Assembly (NCBI RefSeq): GCF_947493565.1
Contig: NZ_CANLRG010000005.1
Location: 186,001 to 250,000 of the forward strand
Direction of reading: 5' to 3'
DNA: 64,000 bases
Source: an uncultured Lutibacter sp.
GTDB lineage: Bacteria > Bacteroidota > Bacteroidia > Flavobacteriales > Flavobacteriaceae
The translations under genes and the position numbers were made by a program. The notes under the pieces were generated by a model. The model had not been told where the DNA came from. It worked only from the letters and a program-made list of their open reading frames with translations, and made no database searches. Of this stretch, positions 1 to 9,194 are shown piece by piece (within the stretch, counting starts at the first letter, position 1; every line of letters begins with the position of its first letter).

Positions 1-2
1 AT

Positions 3-857
3 TCAGATAAAGAGATAGTTGCAGTTAAAAAAGGAGGGCACCCATTAGTAAATACATTTGTTGATTCGCTTGGAAATGCTTTTTTAATTGGAAAGAGAGA
101 TGGAGAGTTGCACCCTTTAAATCCACAATCAGAGGTTTGTTCAAGAGATAATGCACATAAAAATGTAAGTTGTGCAACTTGCCATTCTTCTTGGACTACA
201 CGTTGTATAGGCTGCCATAATGAATATGATAAAAACGAACCACGAGCTTTTGACTTGTTAGATAGAAAGTATGGCAAAGGACAATGGAAAGAATTTGTAG
301 CAGAGTTTTCATCATCATTACCAGCTATGGGAGTTCGAGAAAATTCGGAAGTCATACATATTGAACCTGCCGTTCCTGGAATGATTTTAACGATTGATAA
401 GGGTAGTTATTCTGGAAAAGAGTTAGGAGAAGATGTTTCTTTTCATAGATTATATGCACCAAACTCGCCTCATACAACTACTGCTAAAGTTAGAGATTGT
501 AAAAGTTGTCATACCAACCCAGCTACTTTAGGTTATGGTAATGGTGAATTAATTTATAAAATTAGTGAAGGTGTTGGAACATGGAGTTTTACTCCAGCCT
601 ATGAATTAAATCCAAATGATGGTTTACCTGAAGATGCTTGGATTCCTTTTTTAAAAGAAGTGGATAAAAATGTGGTTAATTCTACTAGAACAGATTTTAG
701 ACCATTTACTGTAAAAGAGCAACAAGAATTGTTGTTAGTTGGAGCTTGTTTACAATGTCATAAAGAAGACTCTAAGGAGATGAAACAAAGTTTAATTACT
801 GGTATTCAGCCATTATTGAAAAAATTAGATAAAAGTTGTATATTGCCAACATGGTAA
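3..857 (+). CDS. Multihaem cytochrome c, 3' part (5' end outside window)
   Basis: The reading frame is open from base 3 to the stop at 855-857, so about 284 residues of a longer protein are visible; a TTG at 108 is only an internal codon. Four CxxCH haem-binding motifs are present (CATCH, CIGCH, CKSCH, CLQCH), so this is a periplasmic multihaem c-type cytochrome. More haems probably lie upstream. The motifs form a close pair near the start, then single motifs separated by about 90-100 residues, which suggests a large multidomain cytochrome rather than a small tetrahaem protein. The partner enzyme would lie left of the window and cannot be named. The family is known for electron transfer between quinol and periplasmic or extracellular acceptors. 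The C-terminus ends shortly after the last haem motif. Confidence 0.85.
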   Translation, partial: SDKEIVAVKKGGHPLVNTFVDSLGNAFLIGKRDGELHPLNPQSEVCSRDNAHKNVSCATCHSSWTTRCIGCHNEYDKNEPRAFDLLDRKYGKGQWKEFVAEFSSSLPAMGVRENSEVIHIEPAVPGMILTIDKGSYSGKELGEDVSFHRLYAPNSPHTTTAKVRDCKSCHTNPATLGYGNGELIYKISEGVGTWSFTPAYELNPNDGLPEDAWIPFLKEVDKNVVNSTRTDFRPFTVKEQQELLLVGACLQCHKEDSKEMKQSLITGIQPLLKKLDKSCILPTW

Positions 858-872
858 TAATTGCTTTAGATT

Positions 873-1550
873 ATGATTAAAAAAATAGCTCTAATTGGAT
901 TTCTGCTAGTTTCAATTTTAGATATTATTGGAATCGCTTTTAAAATAGAAAGTTTAATTTTCTTATTTAAACCTTTGATACTTTTATCTCTATTGTTTTT
1001 ATATTCAAATTCTGTGGTAGATAGAAACAAATGGTATTCAACTGCGTTAGTTTTTTCTTTTTTTGGAGATGTGTTTTTAATTTATTCAGGAGATTTTACT
1101 TTTAAAGCAGGTTTAATTTCATTTTTAGTTGCACATATATTATTTATAAGTATTGTTATTAAAAGAATACAAAAAGCGTCTTTTTTAAAAGCTTTACTAG
1201 CAGCTATTCCATTTTTTATTGTGTTAACAGGCTTAATTTTTTTAATTAAAAATGCTTTAAATGAATTGTTAGTTCCCGTTGTAATTTATGGAATAACTAT
1301 TTCAATTTTTGGAATGGTATCTTTCTTAGACTATAGTACTAAAAAAACGAAAGAATCTTTATGGATGTTATTTGGAGCTATTGTTTTTATGATTTCTGAC
1401 TCTATATTAGCCATCAATAAATTTTATGAATCTTCATTATTTTTTGAAATAATTGTAATGATTACGTATGTTTCGGCACAATATTTAATTTATAAATCAA
1501 TGGTTTGCGAACAGGTAGAGGAGGCTGAACTAAAAAGTTTTGCCAATTAA
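873..1550 (+). CDS. YhhN/TMEM86-family integral membrane protein (lysoplasmalogenase-like)
   Basis: A 225-residue, highly hydrophobic protein with about seven to eight membrane segments. Visible family signatures are FKP in the second segment, FSFFGDVFL, a GLISFLVAH stretch, and an acidic SDS motif near the end (MISDSILA). Together these match the YhhN/TMEM86 family, whose animal members hydrolyse the vinyl-ether bond of lysoplasmalogens; the bacterial substrate is often unknown. It starts 15 bases after the cytochrome stop and could be co-transcribed with it, although a functional link is not evident. Its last 21 bases overlap the end of the convergent doxX gene. Family assignment is fairly secure; the enzymatic role is inferred. 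Confidence 0.75.
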   Translation: MIKKIALIGFLLVSILDIIGIAFKIESLIFLFKPLILLSLLFLYSNSVVDRNKWYSTALVFSFFGDVFLIYSGDFTFKAGLISFLVAHILFISIVIKRIQKASFLKALLAAIPFFIVLTGLIFLIKNALNELLVPVVIYGITISIFGMVSFLDYSTKKTKESLWMLFGAIVFMISDSILAINKFYESSLFFEIIVMITYVSAQYLIYKSMVCEQVEEAELKSFAN

Positions 1551-1916
1551 TGGCAAATTTTTACGTTCATTCCATAAAACAATACTACTTAATATAAAGG
1601 TACTTATAGCCATAAAAAAGAGGGTGCCTCCATCATTATTAACTTCAATTCCAAGTAGGGTAAAGTGTATAAATATTGCACCACTGATAACACTTAAGAT
1701 TAATATTGCTCCAACCCAAACAGTTTTTGGGATTAAAATGAGTATGGCTCCTATTAATTCTAAAATACCTATACCTATTCTTCCATAAGGTTCCATACCT
1801 GCCTTTGAAAAAATATAAACACTATCGGGATGTGCAGTAAATTTAAAGCGAAGAGTTTGGATTAAAATAACAGCAATTATAATTCTTATGGTAACTAATA
1901 GGTGTTTTTTCATCAT
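1530..1916 (-). CDS. DoxX-like family membrane protein
   Basis: A 128-residue protein with four predicted membrane segments and the DoxX-type layout: an arginine in the first helix, then AGMEPYGRIGIGILELIGAI. This G(I/L)xELxGAxxL segment is the most recognisable part of the family. DoxX proteins are small quinone-associated or redox-related membrane proteins, and the exact role of most bacterial members is unknown. The gene reads leftward and converges with the YhhN gene, overlapping its last 21 bases. A hairpin just upstream (1921-1946) separates it from guaC, so it is probably transcribed separately or by read-through. Confidence 0.75.
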   Translation of the reverse strand: MMKKHLLVTIRIIIAVILIQTLRFKFTAHPDSVYIFSKAGMEPYGRIGIGILELIGAILILIPKTVWVGAILILSVISGAIFIHFTLLGIEVNNDGGTLFFMAISTFILSSIVLWNERKNLPLIGKTF

Positions 1917-1948
1917 AAAAAACTTTCTCGTTTAGACGAAAAAGTTTT
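1915..1948 (-). terminator. Intrinsic terminator after guaC
   Basis: A hairpin with ten-base arms (AACTTTTTCG / CGAGAAAGTT on the minus strand, one G-T pair) and a six-base loop, followed on the minus strand by a run of T. It lies between the guaC stop and the doxX start and is oriented to end guaC transcription. Confidence 0.6.
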
Positions 1949-1973
1949 AAATAATTACAATAAAGCTTTCTTT

Positions 1974-3014
1974 TTATTTAGAAAAAACTTCGTTATGCTG
2001 TTCTTGTACTTTTATAAAAGTAGTTCTTTTAGTGAGTTCTTTTAACTTACTAGCTCCAACATAAGTGCAAGTAGAGCGTAAACCACCTAAAAAATCTTGA
2101 ACAGTATTTTCAACGGTTCCTCTATAAGGAATTTCTACTGTTTTTCCTTCAGAAGCTCTATAGTTGGCTACGCTACCTGCATGTTTTTTCATAGCGGTTT
2201 CAGAACTCATACCATAAAACTGTTTATACTTTGTTCCATCAATTTCAATAGTCTTACCACCACTTTCAGTATGTCCAGCTAACATACCTCCTAACATAAC
2301 AAAATCAGCACCGCCACCAAAAGCTTTGGCAATATCACCAGGTATTTTACATCCGCCATCAGATACAATTTGACCACCTAACCCGTGTGCTGCATCTGCA
2401 CATTCAATAATTGCAGATAATTGTGGATAGCCAACGCCGGTTTTAACACGAGTTGTACATACAGATCCAGGACCAATACCTACTTTAATAATGTCGGCTC
2501 CAGCAAGTAATAATTCTTCTACCATTTCACCAGTAACTACATTTCCAGCCATGATAACTTTATCAGGATATTGTTTTCTTGTTTTTTTTACAAAGTTTAC
2601 AAAGTGTTCAGAATAGCCATTAGCCACATCAATACAAATAAATTTAATTTGTGGATGCTGACTAAATATGTTGGTTAATTTTTTTGAGTCTGCTGTGCCA
2701 GTTCCAGTACTTACAGCAAAATAATCAATCATTTCATCAGGAACACTATTCATAAAGTGTTTCCATTCATCTAACGTATAATGTTTATGTATTGCAGTAA
2801 ATATTTTATGTTTGGCTAATGCCTTAACCATTTCAAAAGTACCAACGGTATCCATATTTGCTGCCATAATTGGTACACCTTTCCATTGGTAATTACTATG
2901 TAAAAATGTAAAATTTCTTTCTAAGGTTACTTGTGCTCTTGAGTTTAATGTAGATCTTTTTGGACGAATCATTACATCTTTAAAGCCTAATTTTAAATCT
3001 GATTCTATACGCAT
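1974..3014 (-). CDS. guaC: GMP reductase
   Basis: Converts GMP to IMP with NADPH and release of ammonia, part of purine salvage in the cytoplasm. The 346-residue length and the whole-protein pattern match eukaryote/E. coli-type GuaC. The catalytic loop GPGSVCTTR places the nucleophile at Cys186, and the phosphate-binding region [26 protein letters not shown] follows. There is no CBS insert, which separates it from IMP dehydrogenase, and the segment after [12 protein letters not shown] with [20 protein letters not shown] is GMP-reductase-like. The start is the first ATG after a spacer from the upstream nucleotidase gene (14 bases), so the two purine-related genes are probably in one transcript. 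Confidence 0.93.
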   Translation of the reverse strand: MRIESDLKLGFKDVMIRPKRSTLNSRAQVTLERNFTFLHSNYQWKGVPIMAANMDTVGTFEMVKALAKHKIFTAIHKHYTLDEWKHFMNSVPDEMIDYFAVSTGTGTADSKKLTNIFSQHPQIKFICIDVANGYSEHFVNFVKKTRKQYPDKVIMAGNVVTGEMVEELLLAGADIIKVGIGPGSVCTTRVKTGVGYPQLSAIIECADAAHGLGGQIVSDGGCKIPGDIAKAFGGGADFVMLGGMLAGHTESGGKTIEIDGTKYKQFYGMSSETAMKKHAGSVANYRASEGKTVEIPYRGTVENTVQDFLGGLRSTCTYVGASKLKELTKRTTFIKVQEQHNEVFSK

Positions 3015-3028
3015 TTTAATAATTTGAG

Positions 3029-3940
3029 TTATACAATGATGCTTTTTCCTTTACTTGCTTTATTTTGATCGGCGTCAAAATAAAAATCAATTCTACCCAC
3101 ATTTAAACCATAGCAACCTACTTGATTTACCAATACATTTTCTCCAATGCTATTTTTTGTAATGGTAGGTTTAGGTAGAAAAGTGTGTGTGTGGCCCCCA
3201 ATAATTAAATCGATATCTTTTGTTTTGGAAGCCAAAACTAAATCGCTAATTTTTGCTTCGTTTTTGTAGTGATATCCTAAATGTGATAAACAAATTACTA
3301 AATCACATTTTTTATCTTCTTTTAAAATTCGACTCATATCTTGAGCAATTTCAATAGGGTTTAGATACACTGTTTCTTTGTACATTCTTGGGTCAACTAA
3401 TCCTTCCAATTCTATACCTAAACCAAATACACCAATTTTAATTCCATCTTTTTCAAAAACTTTATATGGTTTTACATGGGTGTTTAAAATAGTGTTTTTA
3501 AAATCGTAATTAGCTATTAAAAAATCAAATTTAGCGTTTGGTAGTTGCTTGTATAATCCATCAATACTATTATCAAAATCGTGATTGCCAATAGTTGCAG
3601 CATCATATTTAAGCATGCTCATAAGCTTGAATTCCAATTCGCCTCCATAAAAATTAAAATATGGTGTTCCTTGAAAGATATCACCAGCATCTAATAATAA
3701 TGTGTTAGGATTTTCTTGTCTTATACTATCAATTAAAGTAGCACGTCTTGCAACACCCCCTTGATTTGGACTTTTATAATGATCATTAGGAAATGGTTCA
3801 ATATGACTATGCGTGTCGTTTGTATGTAAAATAGTAATATGTTTTTTATTCTCTTTTGCAAATGATTGAAGGGATAAACCACCTAATGTTACAAAAGCTG
3901 TAGCAGCCGTTGATTGTTTTATAAAATTTCTTCTTTCCAT
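3029..3940 (-). CDS. 5'-nucleotidase/metallophosphatase, catalytic domain (UshA-type N-terminal half)
   Basis: A 303-residue exported calcineurin-like phosphoesterase that probably hydrolyses nucleoside 5'-phosphates in the periplasm. The N-terminus ERRNFIKQS followed by a hydrophobic stretch is a Tat-type signal. Metal-binding motifs appear in family order: [32 protein letters not shown] and GGHTHTF. The protein ends at the close of this domain; the C-terminal substrate-binding domain is supplied by the gene 5 bases upstream (3946-4698). Neighbouring guaC fits a nucleotide-scavenging theme. The split into two polypeptides, as opposed to one UshA chain of about 550 residues, recurs in Bacteroidota (family knowledge). 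Confidence 0.88.
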   Translation of the reverse strand: MERRNFIKQSTAATAFVTLGGLSLQSFAKENKKHITILHTNDTHSHIEPFPNDHYKSPNQGGVARRATLIDSIRQENPNTLLLDAGDIFQGTPYFNFYGGELEFKLMSMLKYDAATIGNHDFDNSIDGLYKQLPNAKFDFLIANYDFKNTILNTHVKPYKVFEKDGIKIGVFGLGIELEGLVDPRMYKETVYLNPIEIAQDMSRILKEDKKCDLVICLSHLGYHYKNEAKISDLVLASKTKDIDLIIGGHTHTFLPKPTITKNSIGENVLVNQVGCYGLNVGRIDFYFDADQNKASKGKSIIV

Positions 3941-3945
3941 AATTT

Positions 3946-4698
3946 TTAAATCTCTTTTCTAAATCTTCCGTCTAATTTAACTTTTACAGTATCAATTTCT
4001 TTAAAATAATCAATAATTGCATTTCTTACTTTGTAATCTAATTTATGAAGTGTAACAGGTTCTTTAAAGAAAACCATATTGTCTCCACCGTTTTGTAAAT
4101 AATCTGATGTTAACACAAAGTAAGTTTTATTTTTTTCAATTGTTTTATGATTGATTTTTAAATCAAAACCATCTTTGGTAACTACTAAATTAACTTGTTT
4201 TGAAATTGGATGCGCTCTTTTACCATTGATTAAATATTGAGCTAATTCATTTATTTTCTCATAAGTTAATTCAGTAACAACTAAACTGTTTTCAAAAGGC
4301 ATTAAATTAAAAGCATTTTCGGTAGTTATATTTCCTTTAGTAATTCCTGCTCTAATTCCACCATAGTTAAACATAGCAAAATCGATATTTTTTCCAGTTC
4401 TTGAGTTAAAAACGGGGTTGGCTCTTTCAAAGCATAAATCTGCCATTAAATTTCCTAAGCTGCTTTCTAGTTGACTATCTGTTCTAACTAAATCTGTTTT
4501 AGTATAGGAAAGAACAGTATTCATTTCTTTTTCGACTTTCTCTTTATAAGGTTGAATAAAAACTTCAATTTCTTTAACAGATTCTAATTTTTCATTAACA
4601 GGAAGTAATTTTCCTTCAATTTTAACCAAATGTTGAGGTTCATTTTTACAGCTAATTACAAGTAAAAGTGTAAAAAATGAAATAATAAATTTTTTCAT
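3946..4698 (-). CDS. 5'-nucleotidase C-terminal domain lipoprotein (UshA-type C-terminal half)
   Basis: A 250-residue lipoprotein whose signal ends in LLLVISC, so Cys17 is the likely lipidated residue. The body matches the 5'-nucleotidase C-terminal domain: NYGGIRAGI forms the base/sugar-binding loop and SDYLQNGGDNM the second conserved loop. It contains no metal-binding motifs, so it cannot act alone. It lies 5 bases upstream of the catalytic-domain gene on the same strand, and the two are expected to assemble at the membrane as a two-chain enzyme. It is the first gene of the nucleotidase-guaC group; the divergent gene starts about 50 bases away, so the promoters share this gap. Confidence 0.85.
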   Translation of the reverse strand: MKKFIISFFTLLLVISCKNEPQHLVKIEGKLLPVNEKLESVKEIEVFIQPYKEKVEKEMNTVLSYTKTDLVRTDSQLESSLGNLMADLCFERANPVFNSRTGKNIDFAMFNYGGIRAGITKGNITTENAFNLMPFENSLVVTELTYEKINELAQYLINGKRAHPISKQVNLVVTKDGFDLKINHKTIEKNKTYFVLTSDYLQNGGDNMVFFKEPVTLHKLDYKVRNAIIDYFKEIDTVKVKLDGRFRKEI

Positions 4699-4750
4699 TG
4701 TTGAAATACTAATGATTTTAATTAATTTTGTGAATCAACCGTAAATATAG

Positions 4751-5272
4751 ATGATTTTTACAGGATTCAAACGAAAAACCAATCAAATATTTTTCAACAA
4801 AAGAATAGCAGAATTAACAGAAAATTCAACTAAAACAACTTCAAATAAAGTAAAAAATATTATGGTTGTTATTGATGATTCTTCTTTGAAAGATGCCGTT
4901 GTAAATGAATTGTCACAACTTTTTTCTATTTCAAAAGATAGTATTGAAATACTTGTTGTTAAATCAAAAAAGGCTAAAAGTGAAGTTGTAGAAAATAGTA
5001 TATCCCCAAAAGATTTTGGCTGGTATGGAAAAATTAAAACCGAATGGCTAAAAGAAATTTTAACAAAAAAATACGATTTGTTAATAAACTATAGTAAAGT
5101 TGAAAACTTATATACCAACTTATTATTATTGCATTGTAAAGTAATATTTAAAGTTGGTTTTGCACATCTAGATAATAGATTTTACGATTTAATAATTAAA
5201 TGCGAACCAACTGAAATTACCTTATTTAATAAAGAGTTAAAGAAGTATTTAGAGATTTTAAATAAAATATAA
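4751..5272 (+). CDS. DUF6913-family protein
   Basis: A 173-residue soluble protein of unknown function. It has a basic N-terminus, a central [12 protein letters not shown] segment and a predicted alternating alpha/beta pattern. It resembles the uncharacterised DUF6913 family that sits directly before dapA in Flavobacteria. Its stop codon overlaps the dapA start by one base (TAATG), so translation of the two is probably coupled. No catalytic motif is recognisable. The family call rests on context as well as sequence, so function is left open. Confidence 0.7.
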   Translation: MIFTGFKRKTNQIFFNKRIAELTENSTKTTSNKVKNIMVVIDDSSLKDAVVNELSQLFSISKDSIEILVVKSKKAKSEVVENSISPKDFGWYGKIKTEWLKEILTKKYDLLINYSKVENLYTNLLLLHCKVIFKVGFAHLDNRFYDLIIKCEPTEITLFNKELKKYLEILNKI

Positions 5273-6147
5273 TGAAAGAATTGTTAGGGACCGGAGTAGC
5301 TTTAGTAACACCTTTTAATGAAGATAAATCGGTAGACTATAACGCGTTAGAGCGTTTAGTAAACCATCAGATTGACAATGGTATTAATTATTTAGTTGTT
5401 TTAGGAACTACAGGTGAGCCAGCAACTTTAACAGCTGAAGAAAAGGAACAAGTTAAAAATACTATTATTAGAGTTAATAATGGAAGACTGCCATTAGTAT
5501 TAGGCATTGGAGGAAATAATACACTGGCTGTTGCTAATGAAATTAAAACAACAGATTTAACTGCATTTTTAGCAATACTCTCAGTTTCTCCATATTATAA
5601 TAAACCAACACAAGAAGGTGTTTACCAGCACTTTAAAGCAATATCTGAGGCTAGTCCATTACCAATTATTTTATATAATGTGCCTAGTAGAACAGGTAAA
5701 AATGTTGAACCAGCTACAATTATTAGACTGGCAAATGACTTTGAAAATATAGTAGCTGTTAAAGAAGCTGCAGGAGATATCGTTCAAGCAATGCGTTTAA
5801 TTCAACATAAACCAAAAGAATTTATGGTGATTTCAGGAGATGATATGATTGCTTTACCTATGACTTTAGCTGGAGGATCAGGTGTTATTTCAGTCATTGG
5901 ACAAGGGCTTCCAAAAGATTTTTCAGAAATGATACAGCTTGGTTTACAGGGAAATGTAGGTGAAGCTAATAAATTGCACTATAAAATTATGGATAGTATA
6001 GATTATATTTTTGAAGAAGGAAACCCGGCTGGTATAAAGGCATTATTGCAAAAAATTTCAATTTGTTCAGAAAATGTGCGTTTACCTTTAGTAAATGCAA
6101 CTTCAAAATTACACCAAAAATTAGCAAATTTTATAGATAATTATTAG
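5272..6147 (+). CDS. dapA: 4-hydroxy-tetrahydrodipicolinate synthase
   Basis: Condenses pyruvate with aspartate semialdehyde, the committed step of lysine and diaminopimelate synthesis. The 291-residue length is normal. The family's residues are all visible: the GTTGE(P)ATL pyruvate-binding loop near residue 45, Tyr135 in [10 protein letters not shown], and the Schiff-base Lys164 in VAVKEAAGD. The protein is a cytoplasmic TIM barrel. It overlaps the preceding DUF6913 gene by one base and is followed 48 bases later by ferritin, which is probably a separate unit. Confidence 0.96.
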   Translation: MKELLGTGVALVTPFNEDKSVDYNALERLVNHQIDNGINYLVVLGTTGEPATLTAEEKEQVKNTIIRVNNGRLPLVLGIGGNNTLAVANEIKTTDLTAFLAILSVSPYYNKPTQEGVYQHFKAISEASPLPIILYNVPSRTGKNVEPATIIRLANDFENIVAVKEAAGDIVQAMRLIQHKPKEFMVISGDDMIALPMTLAGGSGVISVIGQGLPKDFSEMIQLGLQGNVGEANKLHYKIMDSIDYIFEEGNPAGIKALLQKISICSENVRLPLVNATSKLHQKLANFIDNY

Positions 6148-6195
6148 TATTTTTACAGTTCTAAATTTCAAGTAGAATAAATAAAAAATAAGATT

Positions 6196-6717
6196 ATGTT
6201 ATCAGAAAAAATGCAAACAGCTTTAAATAATCAAATTAGAATTGAAGCTGAATCTTCACAAATATATTTAGCAATGGCTTCTTGGGCTGAAGTAAAAGGT
6301 TTAGAAGGAGTTTCTGAATTTATGTACAATCAGTCTGATGAAGAACGCCAACACATGTTAAAATTCTTTAAATATATTAATGAACGTGGAGGTCATGCAA
6401 TTGTTTCTGAATTAAGTGCCCCAGCTGTCGAGTTTGGTTCTATTAAAGAAATGTTTGAAACGTTATTTAAACATGAGGTTTTTGTTTCACAAAGTATAAA
6501 TGAATTGGTTCATATTTCATTAGAAGAAAAAGATTATGCGACACATAATTTCTTACAATGGTATGTGGCTGAACAAATTGAAGAAGAAGCTCAAGCTCGA
6601 ACAATTTTAGATAAAATTAATTTAATTGGTGACGATAAAGGAGGCTTATACTTATTTGATAATGACATTAAACAGCTTTCAGTAGTTAGTTCAGTAGCTC
6701 CTCCACCTGCTCAATAA
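6196..6717 (+). CDS. Ferritin (non-haem, bacterial FtnA type)
   Basis: A 173-residue four-helix iron-storage protein. The ferroxidase ligands are present: an early Glu in RIEAESSQIYLAMASWAE, the E-E-R-Q-H cluster of SDEERQHMLKFF, and the C-terminal helix with QWYVAEQIEEEAQA. The length and the absence of a haem-ligand pattern fit ferritin rather than bacterioferritin. It oxidises and stores iron in the cytoplasm and limits Fenton chemistry. It is flanked by gaps of 48 and 117 bases, so it may be transcribed alone. Confidence 0.93.
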   Translation: MLSEKMQTALNNQIRIEAESSQIYLAMASWAEVKGLEGVSEFMYNQSDEERQHMLKFFKYINERGGHAIVSELSAPAVEFGSIKEMFETLFKHEVFVSQSINELVHISLEEKDYATHNFLQWYVAEQIEEEAQARTILDKINLIGDDKGGLYLFDNDIKQLSVVSSVAPPPAQ

Positions 6718-6834
6718 TTAACAAACAATTAAGATTGTTAAGCAATATTTATTGTAAAAGCTAGTTATTTTTGTGGTAGAACATACTAAAAAAAATCATT
6801 TTAATAATCCATAATAAATAACTAATTTTGCCAA

Positions 6835-7653
6835 ATGCAAAAAAATAAAATATACATATTCATTTTATTGATAAGTATTGGTGTTTCATCTTGTGGTGAA
6901 TATCAAAAAGTATTGAATAAAGGTACCGTTCAAGAACAGTATCAAATGGCTACCAAAGTGTATGAAGAACAAAAGTATAATAAAGCCATACAATTGTTTG
7001 AGAAAATTACACCAAGTTACCGAGGAAAACCTCAAATGGAACGCATTCAATATATGGTCGCACAATCTCACTACAATACAAAACTATATAGCTTAGCAGC
7101 CTATTATTTTGATAAGTTTGTTAAAAATTACCCTAAAAGTTCTAAAGTAGAAGAAGCAGCATATTTATCAGCTCATAGTTACTATTTAGCTTCTCCAGTA
7201 TATAGTTTGGATCAAAAAGATACTCAAGAAGCCATAACAGCTTTGCAAAATTTTATATTTAAATATCCAGAGTCTGACAAAGTAATTGAAGCAAATAAAA
7301 ATATTAAAGAGCTTACTTTTAAATTAGAAAAAAAATCTTTTGAAATAGCTAAGCAGTATTATCATACAACTGATTATATAGCGGCTATAGTAGCTTTTGA
7401 CAATTTATTGTCAGATTATTTAGGAACTTCTTTTAGAGAAGAAGCGATGTATTACAAATTTAAATCGGCTTACGAATTAGGTATTAATAGTTTTATTGCT
7501 AAAAAAGAAGATAGAATTAAAGATGCTTTAAAATCGCATGAAAGATTTAAGCGTAATTACCCAAAGTCAGATTATTTAAATGAAACTGAAAAATTAGTAA
7601 ACAACTTAACTGAAGAATTAAACTCTTTATTAGCACTAAAAACTGAAAACTGA
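6835..7653 (+). CDS. bamD: Outer membrane assembly lipoprotein BamD
   Basis: A 272-residue TPR lipoprotein of the BAM complex that inserts beta-barrel proteins in the outer membrane. The signal peptide ends in GVSSC, giving a lipidated Cys20. Repeated helix pairs with spacing typical of BamD/YfiO follow (EQYQMATKVYEEQKYNKAIQ..., YYFDKFVKNYPKSSKVEEA...). It begins a closely packed operon bamD-rpoZ-coaBC-porD-recN: its TGA overlaps the ATG of the next gene by one base. A TAnnTTTG-type element (TAATTTTG, 6823-6830) lies immediately before the start and another (TATTTTTG) at 6766-6773. Confidence 0.92.
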   Translation: MQKNKIYIFILLISIGVSSCGEYQKVLNKGTVQEQYQMATKVYEEQKYNKAIQLFEKITPSYRGKPQMERIQYMVAQSHYNTKLYSLAAYYFDKFVKNYPKSSKVEEAAYLSAHSYYLASPVYSLDQKDTQEAITALQNFIFKYPESDKVIEANKNIKELTFKLEKKSFEIAKQYYHTTDYIAAIVAFDNLLSDYLGTSFREEAMYYKFKSAYELGINSFIAKKEDRIKDALKSHERFKRNYPKSDYLNETEKLVNNLTEELNSLLALKTEN

Positions 7654-7976
7654 TGGATTATAAAAACACAAAGGCAGCTTCTACTACTGTAACGTATGAT
7701 AAAACTAAAATAGAAGAGCCAACCAATAACATTTACGAAGCTATTACAATAATAGCAAAAAGAGCACAGCAAGTTAACGGAGATTTAAAAAACGAACTAA
7801 TTGAAAAGTTAGAAGAATTTGCAACTTATACTGATAGTTTAGACGAGGTTTTTGAAAATAAGGAACAAATAGAAGTTTCTAAATTTTATGAAAAATTACC
7901 AAAACCAACTGCAATTGCAGTAGAAGAATGGTTAGAAGGTAAAATTTATTACAGAAACCCAGAAGAAACTAAATAA
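7653..7976 (+). CDS. rpoZ: RNA polymerase omega subunit (Bacteroidota RpoZ)
   Basis: A 107-residue acidic protein with the Bacteroidota omega pattern: NIYEAITIIAKRAQQVNG aligns with the helix that wraps the beta' C-terminus, where the family reads (N/R)xYExxxxxxxRAxQ. Omega helps RNA polymerase assembly. The gene lies between bamD (one-base overlap) and coaBC (3-base gap), the usual place in Flavobacteria and parallel to the rpoZ-coaBC linkage in other bacteria. Confidence 0.88.
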   Translation: MDYKNTKAASTTVTYDKTKIEEPTNNIYEAITIIAKRAQQVNGDLKNELIEKLEEFATYTDSLDEVFENKEQIEVSKFYEKLPKPTAIAVEEWLEGKIYYRNPEETK

Positions 7977-7979
7977 CAC

Positions 7980-9194
7980 ATGTCTATTTTAAGCGGTAAA
8001 AAAATTCTTTTAGGTGTTACAGCCGGTATTGCTGCTTATAAAACGGCACATTTAGTGCGACTTTTTATAAAATCGGGAGCAGAAGTTAAAGTTGTTATGA
8101 CTCCTGCTTCAGTTGATTTTGTAACCCCATTAACCCTTTCAACCCTTTCACAAAATCCAGTTTATACTTCTTTTTATGATAAAGGAGAAGAAGAAACGGA
8201 AGAATGGAACAGCCATGTAGATTTAGGTCTTTGGGCAGACTATATGATAATAGCTCCTGCTACAGCAAATACCTTGTCTAAAATGGCAAACGGTGTTTGC
8301 GACAATCTGTTGTTAGCTGTGTATTTATCCGCCAAGTGTAAAGTCTTTTTTGCACCTGCAATGGATTTGGATATGTATAAGCATCCAACAACAAAAAAAA
8401 GCATTGAAAAATTACAGAGCTACGGAAATATTTTTATTCCTCCATCTACAGGATTTTTAGCAAGTGGATTAGAAGGTGAAGGCAGAATGGAAGAACCAGA
8501 AAATATTGTATCTTTTATTGAGAATGATATTGTTACAAAATTACCATTATACAATAAAAAAGTACTAATTACAGCTGGACCAACTTATGAAGCAATTGAT
8601 CCAGTTAGATTTATTGGAAATCATTCTTCAGGAAAAATGGGTTTTGAATTAGCTAAATCAGCAGCCAACTTAGGAGCTACGGTGTATTTAATTTCAGGAC
8701 CTTCTAATGAAAAAATTACACATTCTTTAGTGTATAGATATAATGTTGTAAGTGCTGAAGAAATGTATCAAGAAGCTCACAAACATTATCAATCTGTTGA
8801 TATTGCAATACTATCTGCAGCTGTTGCAGACTATAAACCTAAAGAAATTTCTGCAACAAAAATCAAAAAATCTTCTGATTGTATGACAATTGAAATGGTG
8901 CAAACAAAAGATATTTTAGCTTCATTAGGAAAACAAAAAGAAAATCAATTTTTAGTAGGTTTTGCTCTTGAAACCAATAATGAAATTGAAAATGCGACCA
9001 TAAAACTTCAAAAGAAAAACCTAGACTTAATTGTGTTAAATTCTTTACAAGATAAAGGCGCAGGTTTTAAAAATGAAACAAATAAAGTAACAATCATTGA
9101 TAAATTCGAAAAAATTTCAGAATTTAGTCTAAAATCTAAGGCTGAAGTAGCTGAGGATATTTTTAAAGAAATTTTGAACAGAATTTATGTATAA
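7980..9194 (+). CDS. coaBC: Bifunctional phosphopantothenoylcysteine decarboxylase / phosphopantothenate-cysteine ligase
   Basis: Carries out two steps of coenzyme A synthesis. The N-terminal half (about residues 1-190) is the flavin-dependent CoaC domain with the catalytic His in WNSHVDLGLWAD, the APATANTLSKMANG loop and FAPAMDLDMY, the family's PxMNxxM-like motif. The C-terminal half is CoaB, with ITAGPTYEAIDPVRFIGNHSSGKMG and AAVADYKP. The 404-residue length is standard. The end overlaps the start of the porD-like gene by 8 bases, so the genes are translationally linked. Confidence 0.95.
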   Translation: MSILSGKKILLGVTAGIAAYKTAHLVRLFIKSGAEVKVVMTPASVDFVTPLTLSTLSQNPVYTSFYDKGEEETEEWNSHVDLGLWADYMIIAPATANTLSKMANGVCDNLLLAVYLSAKCKVFFAPAMDLDMYKHPTTKKSIEKLQSYGNIFIPPSTGFLASGLEGEGRMEEPENIVSFIENDIVTKLPLYNKKVLITAGPTYEAIDPVRFIGNHSSGKMGFELAKSAANLGATVYLISGPSNEKITHSLVYRYNVVSAEEMYQEAHKHYQSVDIAILSAAVADYKPKEISATKIKKSSDCMTIEMVQTKDILASLGKQKENQFLVGFALETNNEIENATIKLQKKNLDLIVLNSLQDKGAGFKNETNKVTIIDKFEKISEFSLKSKAEVAEDIFKEILNRIYV

